Assembly: GCF_016892625.1 (NCBI RefSeq)
Contig: NZ_JAFEMW010000001.1
Coordinates: 248,001-312,000 of the forward strand
Length of the DNA stretch: 64,000 nucleotides
Direction: 5' to 3'
DNA from: Brevibacterium sp. RIT 803
GTDB taxonomy: Bacteria; Actinomycetota; Actinomycetes; Actinomycetales; Brevibacteriaceae
Shown here: piece by piece, positions 34,354 to 42,865 of the stretch
Layout: each line of letters opens with the position of its first letter
Position numbering within the stretch: the first letter of the stretch is position 1
Made by a program: the position numbers and the translations under genes
The notes under the pieces: model-generated
What the model was told of the DNA's origin: nothing
The model's input: the letters and a program-made list of their open reading frames with translations, nothing else
Database searches by the model: none

Positions 34354-36147
34354 GTGCGTCCCCTCTTACGTTTCTGGCCCGATCTGCGTTCTCGCATCGG
34401 CGTGTACATCGCTGTACTCGCCCTCACCCTCCTCGCCAACGGCATCCAACTCATCATCCCTCTGATCACCGGTCACATCATCGACGGCCCCATCGCCCAC
34501 CGCGATCTCTCGGGTCTGTGGCTGCCCGTGCTCGGCGTCCTCATCATCGGCATCGCCGAGGCGGTGGCACTGTGGGGTCGCAGACTCCTCGTCGCTCCCG
34601 TCGTCGCCCAATGGGAGATCACCTGGCGATCACGTCTCTTCGACCGACTCCAGTACACCTCGGTGGCCATCCACGATTCGTGGGAATCGGGGCAGCTGCT
34701 CTCGCGCGCGATCAATGATCTCTCGCAGCTGCGCCGGTTCTTCGCCTTCGGGATCCCCTTCCTCGTGACGACTCCGCTGATCATCATCATCGGCACCATC
34801 ATCCTCACTTTCCTGCAGCCGGTCTTCGGTCTGATCATGCTGATCATGGCCATACCGACGATTGCGACGGTCACGGTCTTCGAGAAGCGCTACCGGGAGG
34901 CCTCCCGGCTCTCCCAGGACACCGTCGGTGAGATCACCACCGAGGTCGAGGAGTCGATTCAGGGGATCCGGATCCTCAAGTCCTTCGGCCGCTCCCCCTG
35001 GGCGGCACAGCGGTTCTCCCTTCTGTCACGGAAGTTCCAGGGCATCGAGGTGCGCAAGGCGAAGCTCGACTCCTGGTTCTGGAGTGTGCTGATCCTTCTG
35101 CCCACGCTCGCCCAGGCAGCCATCGTGGCGGTCGGCACGTGGGGCGTCGTGCAGGGGTGGACGACGATCGGCACCGTCGTCGCCGGCGTGACCATCTCGA
35201 TGGTGATGCGGATGCCGATCGAGATGCTCGGCTTCCTCCTCGCCGATGCACTCATGGCCCTGACCGCTGCGGCCAGATACTGGGAGGTCATCGATATCAG
35301 GCACGACATCACCGACGCCGACGGTCGGATCGCCGATGCTCCCGATGTCGGTCGCTACAAGGGTGAGCTGGATTTCGAGGATGTCGACTTCCACTTCGCC
35401 GACACCGACCGCGAGACCCTGAAAAACCTCAACCTGCATATCGAGCCGGGCCAGACCCTTGCCATCGTCGGTGCGACCGGGTCGGGGAAGACGACCTTGG
35501 CCTCCCTCGTCCCACGTCTGCAGGATGTCACCGGCGGATCCGTGCGCGTAGACGGCACCGATATTCGCGATCTGCCTGTCAACGAGGTGCGCAATCTGGT
35601 GTCCGTGTCCTTCGAGGACCCGATCCTGTTCTCCACCTCGGTGGCTGAGAACGTGAGCATGGGTGCGCCCGGGGTCGACGACGACGCGATCTGGCGGGCC
35701 TTGGAGATCACGGCCGCGAAGGACTTCGTCGAGCGGCTGCCGGAGGGACTCGATACGCAGGTCGGCGAGCAGGGCCTGTCTCTGTCCGGTGGGCAGCGAC
35801 AGCGGCTGGCCTTGGCGCGTGCGGTGATCGGTGCGCCCCGCATCCTCGTCCTCGACGACCCGCTGTCCGCGGTCGACGTCGATACCGAGGATCGGGTGCA
35901 GCGGGCGCTGCGGGAGATCCTGCCCGATTCGACGACGCTGATCATCGCCCACCGACCGTCCACCTCGGCGCTGGCCGATGCCGTTGCCGTCCTCGACGAG
36001 GGTCGCATCGTCGCGTTGGGCACCCACGATGAGCTGCTGGGCTCCTCCCCGCTCTACCGTGAGCTCATGGGTGCCTCGGGTGCGGCCGATCACGCGACGG
36101 TCGAGCGCTCTGCAGCCGAACACTCCTCGGAAGGGGGCACGCGATGA
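34354..36147 (+). CDS. ABC exporter half-transporter, degenerate-site subunit
   Basis: 597 residues from GTG 34354. Six membrane helices (residues 15-290), then an ATPase domain: Walker A GATGSGKTT near 376, signature LSLSGGQRQRLALARAV near 475, Walker B ILVLDDPLSAVD near 500, H-loop IIAHRPST. The residue after Walker B is Asp instead of the catalytic Glu, so its own ATP site should be weak, whereas its signature LSGGQ is canonical. It overlaps the next gene by ATGA; the two products fit a heterodimeric multidrug or lipid exporter like TM287/288. Substrate unknown. Confidence 0.87.
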   Translation: MRPLLRFWPDLRSRIGVYIAVLALTLLANGIQLIIPLITGHIIDGPIAHRDLSGLWLPVLGVLIIGIAEAVALWGRRLLVAPVVAQWEITWRSRLFDRLQYTSVAIHDSWESGQLLSRAINDLSQLRRFFAFGIPFLVTTPLIIIIGTIILTFLQPVFGLIMLIMAIPTIATVTVFEKRYREASRLSQDTVGEITTEVEESIQGIRILKSFGRSPWAAQRFSLLSRKFQGIEVRKAKLDSWFWSVLILLPTLAQAAIVAVGTWGVVQGWTTIGTVVAGVTISMVMRMPIEMLGFLLADALMALTAAARYWEVIDIRHDITDADGRIADAPDVGRYKGELDFEDVDFHFADTDRETLKNLNLHIEPGQTLAIVGATGSGKTTLASLVPRLQDVTGGSVRVDGTDIRDLPVNEVRNLVSVSFEDPILFSTSVAENVSMGAPGVDDDAIWRALEITAAKDFVERLPEGLDTQVGEQGLSLSGGQRQRLALARAVIGAPRILVLDDPLSAVDVDTEDRVQRALREILPDSTTLIIAHRPSTSALADAVAVLDEGRIVALGTHDELLGSSPLYRELMGASGAADHATVERSAAEHSSEGGTR

Positions 36148-37997
36148 GCATTCCCCGTCTCAATGAGGACGAGGTCGAGCAGCTTCCGCCGGACATTGCG
36201 AAGAAGGCCCGTGCGCTGCTGCTCTCACTGGTGCGACCGCATCTGCCGATGGCGATCTTCCTGTTCGTCATCGTCGTGCTCACCGCTCTGTTCCTCGTCA
36301 TCGGTCCGATCTTCATCGCCGATGCTCTCGACAACGGTGTTCCGAAAGCTGTGGAGGGCGATCCGGGACCGCTGATTCGGGCTGTCTCCGCCTTCATCAT
36401 CTCCGCAATCGCCTCGGCGGTGCTCGCTTTCGCCTCGACGAGGCTGGTCGGCATCACTGCGCAGAAGGTCGTCTACACTCTCCGCTCTCGCCTGTTCGGA
36501 CACATCCAGCGCCTCGACCTTGGCTACCACGAGCGGTCGACCTCGGGCCGGCTGGTGTCACGACAGACCTCCGACATGGAGTCGGTGCAGCAGTTCCTCA
36601 CCTATTCGCTCTTCGACACGGCGCTGGCCCTGTTCGAGATGACGTTCATCGCCGTCACTCTCATCGTCCTCGACGTGCCCCTGGCCATCGTGGTCTTCCT
36701 CGGTTTCATCCCACTGTTCTTCATCACCAAATCCGCCCACACATCACAGCGCAACGCCTACCGCCGGACTCGGACCTCGATTGCCAAGGTCATCGTCCAC
36801 TTCGTCGAGACCATGGGCGGGATCCGTGCTGTTCAGGCCTACCGCCGGCAGCCCGATCGCCGCGGCACCCTCAAGGACGAGGACACTGCTTACCGCGACG
36901 CCAACACCGATGCCCTGCGCGGCGTGGCCTGGTTCGCGGGCTGGACGCGGCTGGTCGGCAATGTCACGCAGACAGTCATCATCATCGTCGGCGCGTGGCT
37001 CGTCATCGAGGATTGGACTCAGGTCGGCGTGCTCGCGGCGTTCATCCTCTACCTGCGCCGGTTCTACGGTCCACTTGACGAACTGGTTCAGTCATTCAAC
37101 CTCTATCAGTCCGCCTCGGCGGCGTTGGAGAAGATGGCCGCTGTCCTCGACACCGATCCCGAGGTGGTGGCACCGTCGCACCCGAAGACCCTGCCCGCGC
37201 ACAGCTCCCACCAGGTCTCAGGCGCCACCTCGGCGGCGGAGGAGCTGGCTTCGAAGCCCAGCGGACGCTCGATCGATCTCAATCATGTCCGCTTCTCCTA
37301 CGGCGACGGTCCCGATGTCCTCCCCCGGTTCGACCTGCGCATCCCAGCGGGAGAGATCGTAGCCCTCGTGGGCGCCACGGGCGCAGGCAAGTCGACCTTG
37401 GTCAAATTGGTCACGCGGTTCTACGACCCCAGTGAAGGTCGGGTCACGATCGATGAGGTGGACCTGCGTGATCTCGACGATACCCAACTGCGTGCGAGCG
37501 TCGTCATGGTCACCCAGGAGTCGTTCCTGTTCGCGGGCACGATCTCGGACAATATCCGCATCGGCAATCCCGATGCCGGTGATGACGAGGTCATCGCTGC
37601 GGCCACAGCCGTCGGCCTGGATCCCTATATCCGCAATCTGCCCGAGGGCTACGACACGGACGTGAAGAAGCGCGGCGGTCGGCTGAGTTCAGGACAGCGT
37701 CAGCTCGTGTCCTTCGCCCGCGTGTTCCTCGCGAACCCGGACATCGTCGTCCTCGATGAGGCGACCGCCCATCTCGACATCCCCTCCGAACGGCTGGTGC
37801 AGAAGGCGCTGGCGACTGTTCTCGAGGGACGCACCGCGATCATCATCGCCCACCGACTGTCGACTGTGGAGATCGCCGACCGCGTCCTCGTCATGGACTC
37901 CGGGCGAATCATCGAAGACGGCACACCGGATGAGCTGATCTCCGGGGCAGGCAAGTTCGCCCAGCTGCACAAGGCGTGGCGAGACTCGTTAGTGTAG
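36144..37997 (+). CDS. ABC exporter half-transporter, catalytic subunit
   Basis: 617 residues, ATG 36144 inside the previous stop. Six helices (about residues 30-320) and an ATPase domain: Walker A GATGAGKST near 412, Walker B IVVLDEATAHLD near 540 with catalytic Glu, H-loop IIAHRLSTVE. Its signature is LSSGQRQ, not LSGGQ. Together with the first subunit (LSGGQ but Asp after Walker B) this gives one canonical and one degenerate composite ATP site, matching heterodimeric exporters. A 35-residue Ala/Ser-rich linker precedes the ATPase domain. Its stop region is duplicated downstream. Confidence 0.88.
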   Translation: MSIPRLNEDEVEQLPPDIAKKARALLLSLVRPHLPMAIFLFVIVVLTALFLVIGPIFIADALDNGVPKAVEGDPGPLIRAVSAFIISAIASAVLAFASTRLVGITAQKVVYTLRSRLFGHIQRLDLGYHERSTSGRLVSRQTSDMESVQQFLTYSLFDTALALFEMTFIAVTLIVLDVPLAIVVFLGFIPLFFITKSAHTSQRNAYRRTRTSIAKVIVHFVETMGGIRAVQAYRRQPDRRGTLKDEDTAYRDANTDALRGVAWFAGWTRLVGNVTQTVIIIVGAWLVIEDWTQVGVLAAFILYLRRFYGPLDELVQSFNLYQSASAALEKMAAVLDTDPEVVAPSHPKTLPAHSSHQVSGATSAAEELASKPSGRSIDLNHVRFSYGDGPDVLPRFDLRIPAGEIVALVGATGAGKSTLVKLVTRFYDPSEGRVTIDEVDLRDLDDTQLRASVVMVTQESFLFAGTISDNIRIGNPDAGDDEVIAAATAVGLDPYIRNLPEGYDTDVKKRGGRLSSGQRQLVSFARVFLANPDIVVLDEATAHLDIPSERLVQKALATVLEGRTAIIIAHRLSTVEIADRVLVMDSGRIIEDGTPDELISGAGKFAQLHKAWRDSLV

Positions 37998-38032
37998 GGC
38001 TGTGGAGAGACTCGTTGGTGTAGGAGGGCTGT
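37981..38032. repeat. 26-bp tandem duplication of the ABC gene end
   Basis: gagactcgttagtgtagggctgtg (37981, containing stop TAG 37995-37997) is repeated at 38007 with TAG at 38021, exactly 26 bp away. A degenerate third copy starts near 38041. Confidence 0.7.
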
Positions 38033-38059
38033 GGCGGTCGCGGGACTCATTCTTGACGC

Positions 38060-38158
38060 CAAGGGCTCGGTCTCGGTCGTCGATCAGCGGGACGAACCGA
38101 TAGAGCCCGTGCGCGGAGGTGAGGCGAGTGCGGGAGCGGGTGCGGATGACTTCAGCTA
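38060..38158 (-). pseudogene. Possible second pcm 3'-end remnant
   Basis: One minus-strand frame reads AEVIRTRSRTRLTSAHGLYRFVPLIDDRD. The part HGLYRFVPLIDD matches the last residues of the pcm pseudogene at 39364 (HGRYRFVPLVRD), and the DNA is similar too (ttcgtccc core). It sits on the far side of the AbiEi-like gene, next to the direct repeat. Rest of 38033-38148 shows no gene. Confidence 0.35.
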
Positions 38159-38201
38159 CCCCAACCTGCGAAACGACTCCACCTGCACGGTGCTTTTGCG
38201 G
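38149..38201. repeat. 53-bp direct repeat, copy next to the 3' end of the AbiEi-like gene
   Basis: Matches 39271-39323 at 46 of 53 positions (shared core actccacctgcacggtgctt). Ends 2 nt from the gene's stop codon. Contains the inner palindrome cacc-tgcac-ggtg. Confidence 0.75.
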
Positions 38202-38203
38202 CC

Positions 38204-39214
38204 TCACGTATCCAATGACTGCGCGACTCGCGCATTGACCAATCGGGCAAGCTCCGTGAACCTCCGCTGCCGGAAGAGATCCTTCCAGAACACCCTCACC
38301 ACGTGGTAGCCGAGTTCGCGAAGCTGCCGCTCACGTTCGCGCTCTCTGTCAAAAGCCGCTCTGTGGTCACGATCATTGAGGAAATATTTGGCTCGCCCAT
38401 CGAACTCGACGATGATCATCGCCTGCCGATGGAGGAAGTCAACGCGGGCCACGAATCTCCCCTGAGCATCGCGAACGTCGACTTGCGGCCGGAATCCGAG
38501 GATCTGGTTTTCGAAGAACCGCACCGCGACCATCGACTCGGCCGGTGACTCCCTGAGCGGATCCGTCAAATCGATCGCAGTAATCAAACGATTCCTGTTC
38601 CTCACCTCGTTGGCCGTGTCGACGACATCGAGGAGTTCTCGGTTGGTCACAAGGTTCCGGCGCAGTGCATTGTCGAGCATCGGAACACTGACATCCAAGC
38701 TGTAGTCACGAGCGATGTCAATGAGCGTCCTCGCAAGGGACGTAACGGCAACATCTCCGATTCTGTCGACGTGCTCAGGCGGGAGCTTTCGCTTCCGGAC
38801 GAGCAGATTGGTGTGACGCCGACTGATTTCCGGTCGCATCACCTCAACACGTTCGTCGACCGGACGAGAGACCTCCAACTCCCAGAGGAGGGCTGCAGAG
38901 ATGTGAGAGAAGACTTCACTGTGCAAATTGCCACTGGCAACCTGTTGCAGGCTGTTGATTCTGTCGGCTCGTGCCCTGATGAGAACCTTCAGCCTTTCGA
39001 GTACGTCACGGAAGTCGTTCTTCAGCTCAAGCAGGCTCGAATCCTCTTGGTCGATTGATTCCCAAATGCGTCGGTGGCGTTCGTCTTCACACCTGCGCCG
39101 GACTGCAAATCGACCGCGAGCCACGCGCTCCAGGCAGCAGTCGGCCGCCCTGCGAACTTCACGATCGGAAAACCCCAGCCTGAGCAAGCTTGCCGTGTCA
39201 AACACTTGATACAT
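38204..39214 (-). CDS. AbiEi-like winged-helix / DUF559 nuclease-fold protein
   Basis: 336 residues. The N-terminus (LLRLGFSDREVRRAAD, VARGRFAVRR) looks like the winged-helix of AbiEi-type antitoxins. The C-terminus has the DUF559 Vsr/restriction-like fold: GRFVARVDFLHRQAMIIVEF followed by DGRAKY (D-ExK-like core: VDF, VEFDGRAK, about residue 265) and LRELGYHVVRVFWKDL. Such fusion proteins are common orphan genes in actinobacteria; function unproven, possibly DNA cleavage or toxin-antitoxin related. No AbiEii toxin is adjacent. The gene lies between 53-bp direct repeats, and its promoter side (39215-39270) is strikingly AT-rich. Confidence 0.7.
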   Translation of the reverse strand: MYQVFDTASLLRLGFSDREVRRAADCCLERVARGRFAVRRRCEDERHRRIWESIDQEDSSLLELKNDFRDVLERLKVLIRARADRINSLQQVASGNLHSEVFSHISAALLWELEVSRPVDERVEVMRPEISRRHTNLLVRKRKLPPEHVDRIGDVAVTSLARTLIDIARDYSLDVSVPMLDNALRRNLVTNRELLDVVDTANEVRNRNRLITAIDLTDPLRESPAESMVAVRFFENQILGFRPQVDVRDAQGRFVARVDFLHRQAMIIVEFDGRAKYFLNDRDHRAAFDRERERERQLRELGYHVVRVFWKDLFRQRRFTELARLVNARVAQSLDT

Positions 39215-39270
39215 GCACCCATAGTGCAGCTAATATCATCAAATAACAATAAACAACATTCATCGGGTTT

Positions 39271-39323
39271 ACTTCGAATACCTCAACCTGCGAGACAACT
39301 CCACCTGCACGGTGCTTTTGCAG
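39271..39323. repeat. 53-bp direct repeat, copy upstream of the AbiEi-like gene
   Basis: Second copy of the repeat at 38149-38201, 57 nt before the gene's ATG. Here the ends aacctgc and gcaggtt are also complementary, so the element can fold into a long hairpin. Confidence 0.75.
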
Positions 39324-39363
39324 GTTCGGGTGGCCGACGGCTGCCCCGGCTCGTGGGAGGTCT

Positions 39364-39962
39364 TCAATCTCGGACCAATGGGACGAAGCGGTACCGGCCG
39401 TGCCTTGTGATGGTGACACCGTCCACTTCGGCATTGGAGCGCTGGACCTTCAGCATCTCACCCTGGACCGGTATCACCATGACGCCTCCCTGCGCCAGCT
39501 GGTCAACAAGCTCCCGCGGCAGCATTTCTGCACCGGCTGAGACGAGGATACGGTCGAAGGGCGCTTCGTCAGGCAGCCCAAGGACGCCTGCGGTCGCGGT
39601 CCTGATCTCAACTCTGTCCACGTCGCCATTGTCCGCTCTGGCCAAGCTCAGTGACTTCCGGGCACGCTCAATGAGCTTCGCGTGTCGTTCAACACCTGTC
39701 ACATGGCCATTGGGACCGACAAGGACGCCGAGGAGAGCCGTCGTCCATCCCGAACCTGACCCCACGTCGAGGACCCGATCACCGAGTTGCGGGTCAAGGA
39801 GCTCGAGCATGTCGGCGACCGTGCTCGGCTGGGAGTTCGTCTGGCCATGTCCAGCGGTACGTTGCTGGAGGCGGAGCCTCGCTCCTCCCTCGGCAGAAAC
39901 AACTCGCGGGGTACCTGGGAAAAGGCCTCTGTGACCGAGACCTGTGGGTGTTTGGGTTCCAC
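39364..39962 (-). pseudogene. pcm: Protein-L-isoaspartate O-methyltransferase, frameshifted
   Basis: Starting GTG 39962 (GGAGG upstream) the frame reads VTEAFSQVPRELFLPREERG then SNVPL; the family continues GHGQTNSQPSTV, but that continuation is found in another frame. The shift lies at about 39853: inserting one base after CCGCT restores NVPLGHGQTNSQPSTVADML, followed by LLDPQLGDRVLDVGSGSGWT (SAM motif I) to the end HGRYRFVPLVRD at 39364. So a single-base deletion splits an otherwise complete repair methyltransferase, unless it is a sequencing error. The distal part from 39810 is open but lacks the N-terminal helices. Confidence 0.82.
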
Positions 39963-39997
39963 TGCGACCTCCGATCCGGTGGCGTCTACGCTACTCC

Positions 39998-40057
39998 CCA
40001 CCGAGTATCGTTGCTCACCACCGAGTATCGCCAGCCCCCACCGAGTATCGTTGTCCC
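39998..40057. repeat. Three 20-bp tandem copies directly before apt
   Basis: ccaccgagtatcg recurs at 39998, 40018 and 40038, period exactly 20, the last copy ending at the apt GTG. The first 13 bases are identical in all copies and the last 7 vary. Each copy carries GAGTATCG, which could act as a -10-like element. Confidence 0.8.
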
Positions 40058-40576
40058 GTGACGAATACCGATCTCGAACGCGCACAGACCCTGATCACTT
40101 CGATTCCCGACTACCCGCAGCCGGGGGTGAACTTTCGCGATATCTCACCGCTCATCGCTGATGGTCCTGCACTGCGTGCCGTCACCGAGGCGCTCATCGC
40201 ACCGTTCGAGGGCCAGTTCGACATCGTCGGCGGCCTTGAAGCTCGCGGCTTCCTCTTCGCCGGAACGATTGCGGCGATGACAGGAGTCGGGATTCTGCCC
40301 ATCCGCAAGGCAGGCAAACTGCCTCGCCCGGCCGCAGCAGTCTCCTACTCACTCGAATACGGAACTGCGACCATCGAGGGGCCCGATGTCCTCAAGAAGG
40401 GCGAGCGTGTGCTCCTTGTCGATGACATCCTGGCCACAGGCGGAACCTTGTCCGCTGCTCAAGCTCTTGTGAAGGAGCTCGGGGCAGAGGTGGTCGGCTC
40501 GGCAGTCGTCCTCGAGCTCAAGGATCTTCGCGGTCGGTCGCTGACCGGGGATGTGCACACCGTCTTCGCCGACTGA
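40058..40576 (+). CDS. apt: Adenine phosphoribosyltransferase
   Basis: 172 residues, GTG 40058 (MTNTDLERAQTLITSIPDYP). Salvages adenine to AMP with PRPP. PQPGVNFRDISPLIADG at the N-terminus, IVGGLEARGFLFAGTIA near 60, and the PRPP loop VLLVDDILATGGTLSAA near 125. Cytoplasmic. In-frame sequence upstream runs through the tandem repeat and does not resemble the family. Divergent from the pcm pseudogene. Confidence 0.93.
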   Translation: MTNTDLERAQTLITSIPDYPQPGVNFRDISPLIADGPALRAVTEALIAPFEGQFDIVGGLEARGFLFAGTIAAMTGVGILPIRKAGKLPRPAAAVSYSLEYGTATIEGPDVLKKGERVLLVDDILATGGTLSAAQALVKELGAEVVGSAVVLELKDLRGRSLTGDVHTVFAD

Positions 40577-40815
40577 CGGACAGCGGCCGCAGGCTGTCCC
40601 GCTCCCCCGCGCCGAGGCGGTTCATTCTTCGGGTTCGCTCGTCCTCCGGCTACGCTCGTCGACAGAGCACCGAGACACGGATCACTCAAGTCGGGTTCGG
40701 CAGTCAGGAATGCATGGACACCATCGTCACGTTATAAGCTCGCAGAGGCACCGCCACCGCGGTACCTGGCACTGGCATCACAACAGACCACCAATTCGTG
40801 ACGAAAGGCGGCACC

Positions 40816-41637
40816 TTGACGGTTCCAACACTCACACTCAATGACGGCAAGACCATTCCCCAGCTGGGCTTCGGCGTCTTCAAGGTCGATCCCGAGGAGA
40901 CCGAGCGCATCGTCACCGACGCACTCGAGGTCGGCTACCGCCACATCGACACGGCTGCCGTCTACGGCAATGAAGAGGGCGTGGGCCGAGCCATTGCGAA
41001 CTCCGGCATTGCCCGCGATGAGCTCTTCGTGACCACCAAGCTCTGGAACGACCGCCACGGTGCCGAGGAATCGAAGCGCGCCCTGGGCGAGAGCCTCGAG
41101 AAGCTGGGCCTCGATCATGTCGACCTCTACCTCATCCACTGGCCGACACCGGAGAACAACAACTCGGTCGAGACCTGGGAGGCCTTCCCCTCCTACCGCG
41201 ATCAGGGCCTGACCACATCGATCGGTGTCTCGAACTTCGATCACCGCTACCTCCCGCAGATCCTCGAGACCGGGATCATCCCGGCCGTCGACCAGATCGA
41301 GTGCCACCCGCAGTTCCAGCAGGTCGAGACCCGTCCGCTGCTCACCGAGCACGACATCAAGGTCGAGGCCTGGGGACCGCTGGGACAGGGCAAGGTCGAC
41401 TACGCAGACACCGTCATCGGTGAGATTGCGTCGACCCATGGCAAGTCCTGGGCGCAGACCATCATCCGGTGGCACCTGCAGCGCGGACATGTCGTCTTCC
41501 CGAAGTCGAACAACCGCGACCGCATGGCCCAGAACTTCGATGTCTTCGACTTCGAACTCACCACCGCCGAGGTGGCCGCCATCGACTCGCTGGAAAACGG
41601 CGGTCGCGTGTCCGGTGATCCCGCCGACGTGAACTGA
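40816..41637 (+). CDS. Aldo/keto reductase (2,5-diketo-D-gluconate reductase-like)
   Basis: 273 residues from TTG 40816; AAAGGCGG at the right distance decides this start over GTG 40798. NADPH-dependent carbonyl reductase: GFGVFKVDPEETE, HIDTAAVYGNEEGVG (catalytic Asp and Tyr near 45-50), TTKLWNDRHG (Lys near 75), YLIHWPTPENN (His near 108), and KSNNRDRMAQNF (NADPH phosphate contact near 235). Typical for the DkgA/DkgB group; physiological substrate unknown. The spacer 40577-40815 shows only a TTATAA-like -10 (40732) and no gene. Confidence 0.87.
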   Translation: MTVPTLTLNDGKTIPQLGFGVFKVDPEETERIVTDALEVGYRHIDTAAVYGNEEGVGRAIANSGIARDELFVTTKLWNDRHGAEESKRALGESLEKLGLDHVDLYLIHWPTPENNNSVETWEAFPSYRDQGLTTSIGVSNFDHRYLPQILETGIIPAVDQIECHPQFQQVETRPLLTEHDIKVEAWGPLGQGKVDYADTVIGEIASTHGKSWAQTIIRWHLQRGHVVFPKSNNRDRMAQNFDVFDFELTTAEVAAIDSLENGGRVSGDPADVN

Positions 41638-41675
41638 GCCAGTCGCATCGGCTTCGCGCCGAAGGACTGCGGTCA

Positions 41676-41711
41676 GGGCCCACTTGGAGCATCATCGCTC
41701 CGGGTGGGCCC
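41676..41711 (+). terminator. Terminator after the aldo/keto reductase gene
   Basis: gggcccac pairs with gtgggccc, extended by ggagc/gctcc across a small internal loop, followed by ttcccttgc. It lies 38 nt past the stop; the convergent dehydrogenase gene ends 48 nt further. Confidence 0.8.
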
Positions 41712-41759
41712 TTCCCTTGCGCCTGGGCCGACCCTTCGCCGTTGGCGGACGTGCCCGGC

Positions 41760-42701
41760 TCAGGTGAGCTGACGGATCGGCTCGGCCGCCTGCCATGCCG
41801 CGATGTCTTCGACTGCCTGGGTGAAGAGGATTCGGTACGTGTCCTCGGTGACGTAGCCCAGATGCGGGGTCAGCACGGTCCTCGGAGTGCTGCGCAGAGG
41901 ATGGTCAGCTGGCAGCGGTTCAGTGTCGTACACGTCGATCCCCGCGCCGCGAATACGACCTTCTGCCAATGCGTCCTGCAGTGCTTCCATGTCGACGAGG
42001 CCCGCCCGTGAGGTATTGATGAAGATGCTGCTCGGCTTCATCAGCGACAGCTCTGCGGCAGAGACGAGTCCGCGGCTGCGCTCGCTGAGCTTGTAGTGCA
42101 GGGTCAGCACATCAGAGGTGGCGAAGAGCTCCTCCTTGCTCACCGCATGTGCCCCGACATCGGCTGCCCGCTCCTCATCGAGATTCTGACTCCAGGCCAC
42201 GACATCCATGCCGAAGGCGGCACCGACACGGGCGATCTGGGTGCCCAGTCTGCCCAATCCGATGACCCCGAGCCTGTGTCCGAAGAGGTCACCGCCCACG
42301 GTGGACTGCCAGCCGCCGGAGTGCATGGCAGTGTCTTCGCTCGGGATGCTGCGCAGCACGGAGAGGATGAGTCCCCAGGTCAGCTCCGGAGTCGCCGAGG
42401 TGGTGGATTCTGTTCCGCAGACCGTGATCCCCTGCGCTCGGGCGGCGTCCAGATCGATGGAGGCGTTGACTCGGCCCGTGGTCACCAGCAGCCTCAGATC
42501 CCGCAGGCGTGACAACCGGTCGGCGGAGAAGAGGGTACGCTCACGCATGGCAACGACAACCTCGGCGCCGGCCACCGTCTGCACGAGATCCTCGGTGTCA
42601 CGGATCGGGCGGGAGACGAAGTCGATCGAAGCCCCAAGCGCCTCCCAATTCGCGTAGTCAGCCGCCACGTTCTGGTAGTCGTCGAGCACAACGATGCGCA
42701 T
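41760..42701 (-). CDS. D-2-hydroxyacid dehydrogenase family protein
   Basis: 313 residues, ATG 42701 behind GAGAGGAGAGG. NAD fold LGVIGLGRLGTQIARVGAAF near residue 148, catalytic Arg in FINTSRAGLVDMEAL near 232, Glu in DVYDTEPLPADHPL near 262, His in VLTPHLGYVTEDTY near 282. This is the SerA-like catalytic half only, without ASB/ACT domains, so not a second SerA. Oxidises or reduces a 2-hydroxy/keto acid; substrate unknown. Downstream of ilvD but separated by a 20-bp hairpin. Confidence 0.83.
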   Translation of the reverse strand: MRIVVLDDYQNVAADYANWEALGASIDFVSRPIRDTEDLVQTVAGAEVVVAMRERTLFSADRLSRLRDLRLLVTTGRVNASIDLDAARAQGITVCGTESTTSATPELTWGLILSVLRSIPSEDTAMHSGGWQSTVGGDLFGHRLGVIGLGRLGTQIARVGAAFGMDVVAWSQNLDEERAADVGAHAVSKEELFATSDVLTLHYKLSERSRGLVSAAELSLMKPSSIFINTSRAGLVDMEALQDALAEGRIRGAGIDVYDTEPLPADHPLRSTPRTVLTPHLGYVTEDTYRILFTQAVEDIAAWQAAEPIRQLT

Positions 42702-42734
42702 GCCTGTCCCTCTCCTCTCGGTCGGTCCCTGATG

Positions 42735-42778
42735 ATCGCCGAGGCGGTGCGGACCGATGTCCGCACCGCCTCGGCGAT
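42735..42778 (-). terminator. 20-bp perfect hairpin after ilvD
   Basis: 42735-42754 is fully complementary to 42759-42778 around a 4-nt loop (cgat), 88 nt past the ilvD stop and 34 nt before the dehydrogenase start. No T-run. Confidence 0.75.
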
Positions 42779-42865
42779 GGATGGCTCTCCCTCACACAGC
42801 ACCGGATCGCTCCCCTGCTGCTGCGGAATCACACGTCGATGATCAGACCATCGGGTGTTCCCTGC

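Noticed and set aside
38204-39214. AbiE abortive-infection system
   Set aside because: Only the AbiEi-like/DUF559 protein is present; no AbiEii nucleotidyltransferase toxin adjoins it.
38149-39323. Insertion sequence around the AbiEi-like gene
   Set aside because: No transposase, no terminal inverted repeats, and the direct repeats are far too long for a target-site duplication; it may be a cassette or recombination product.
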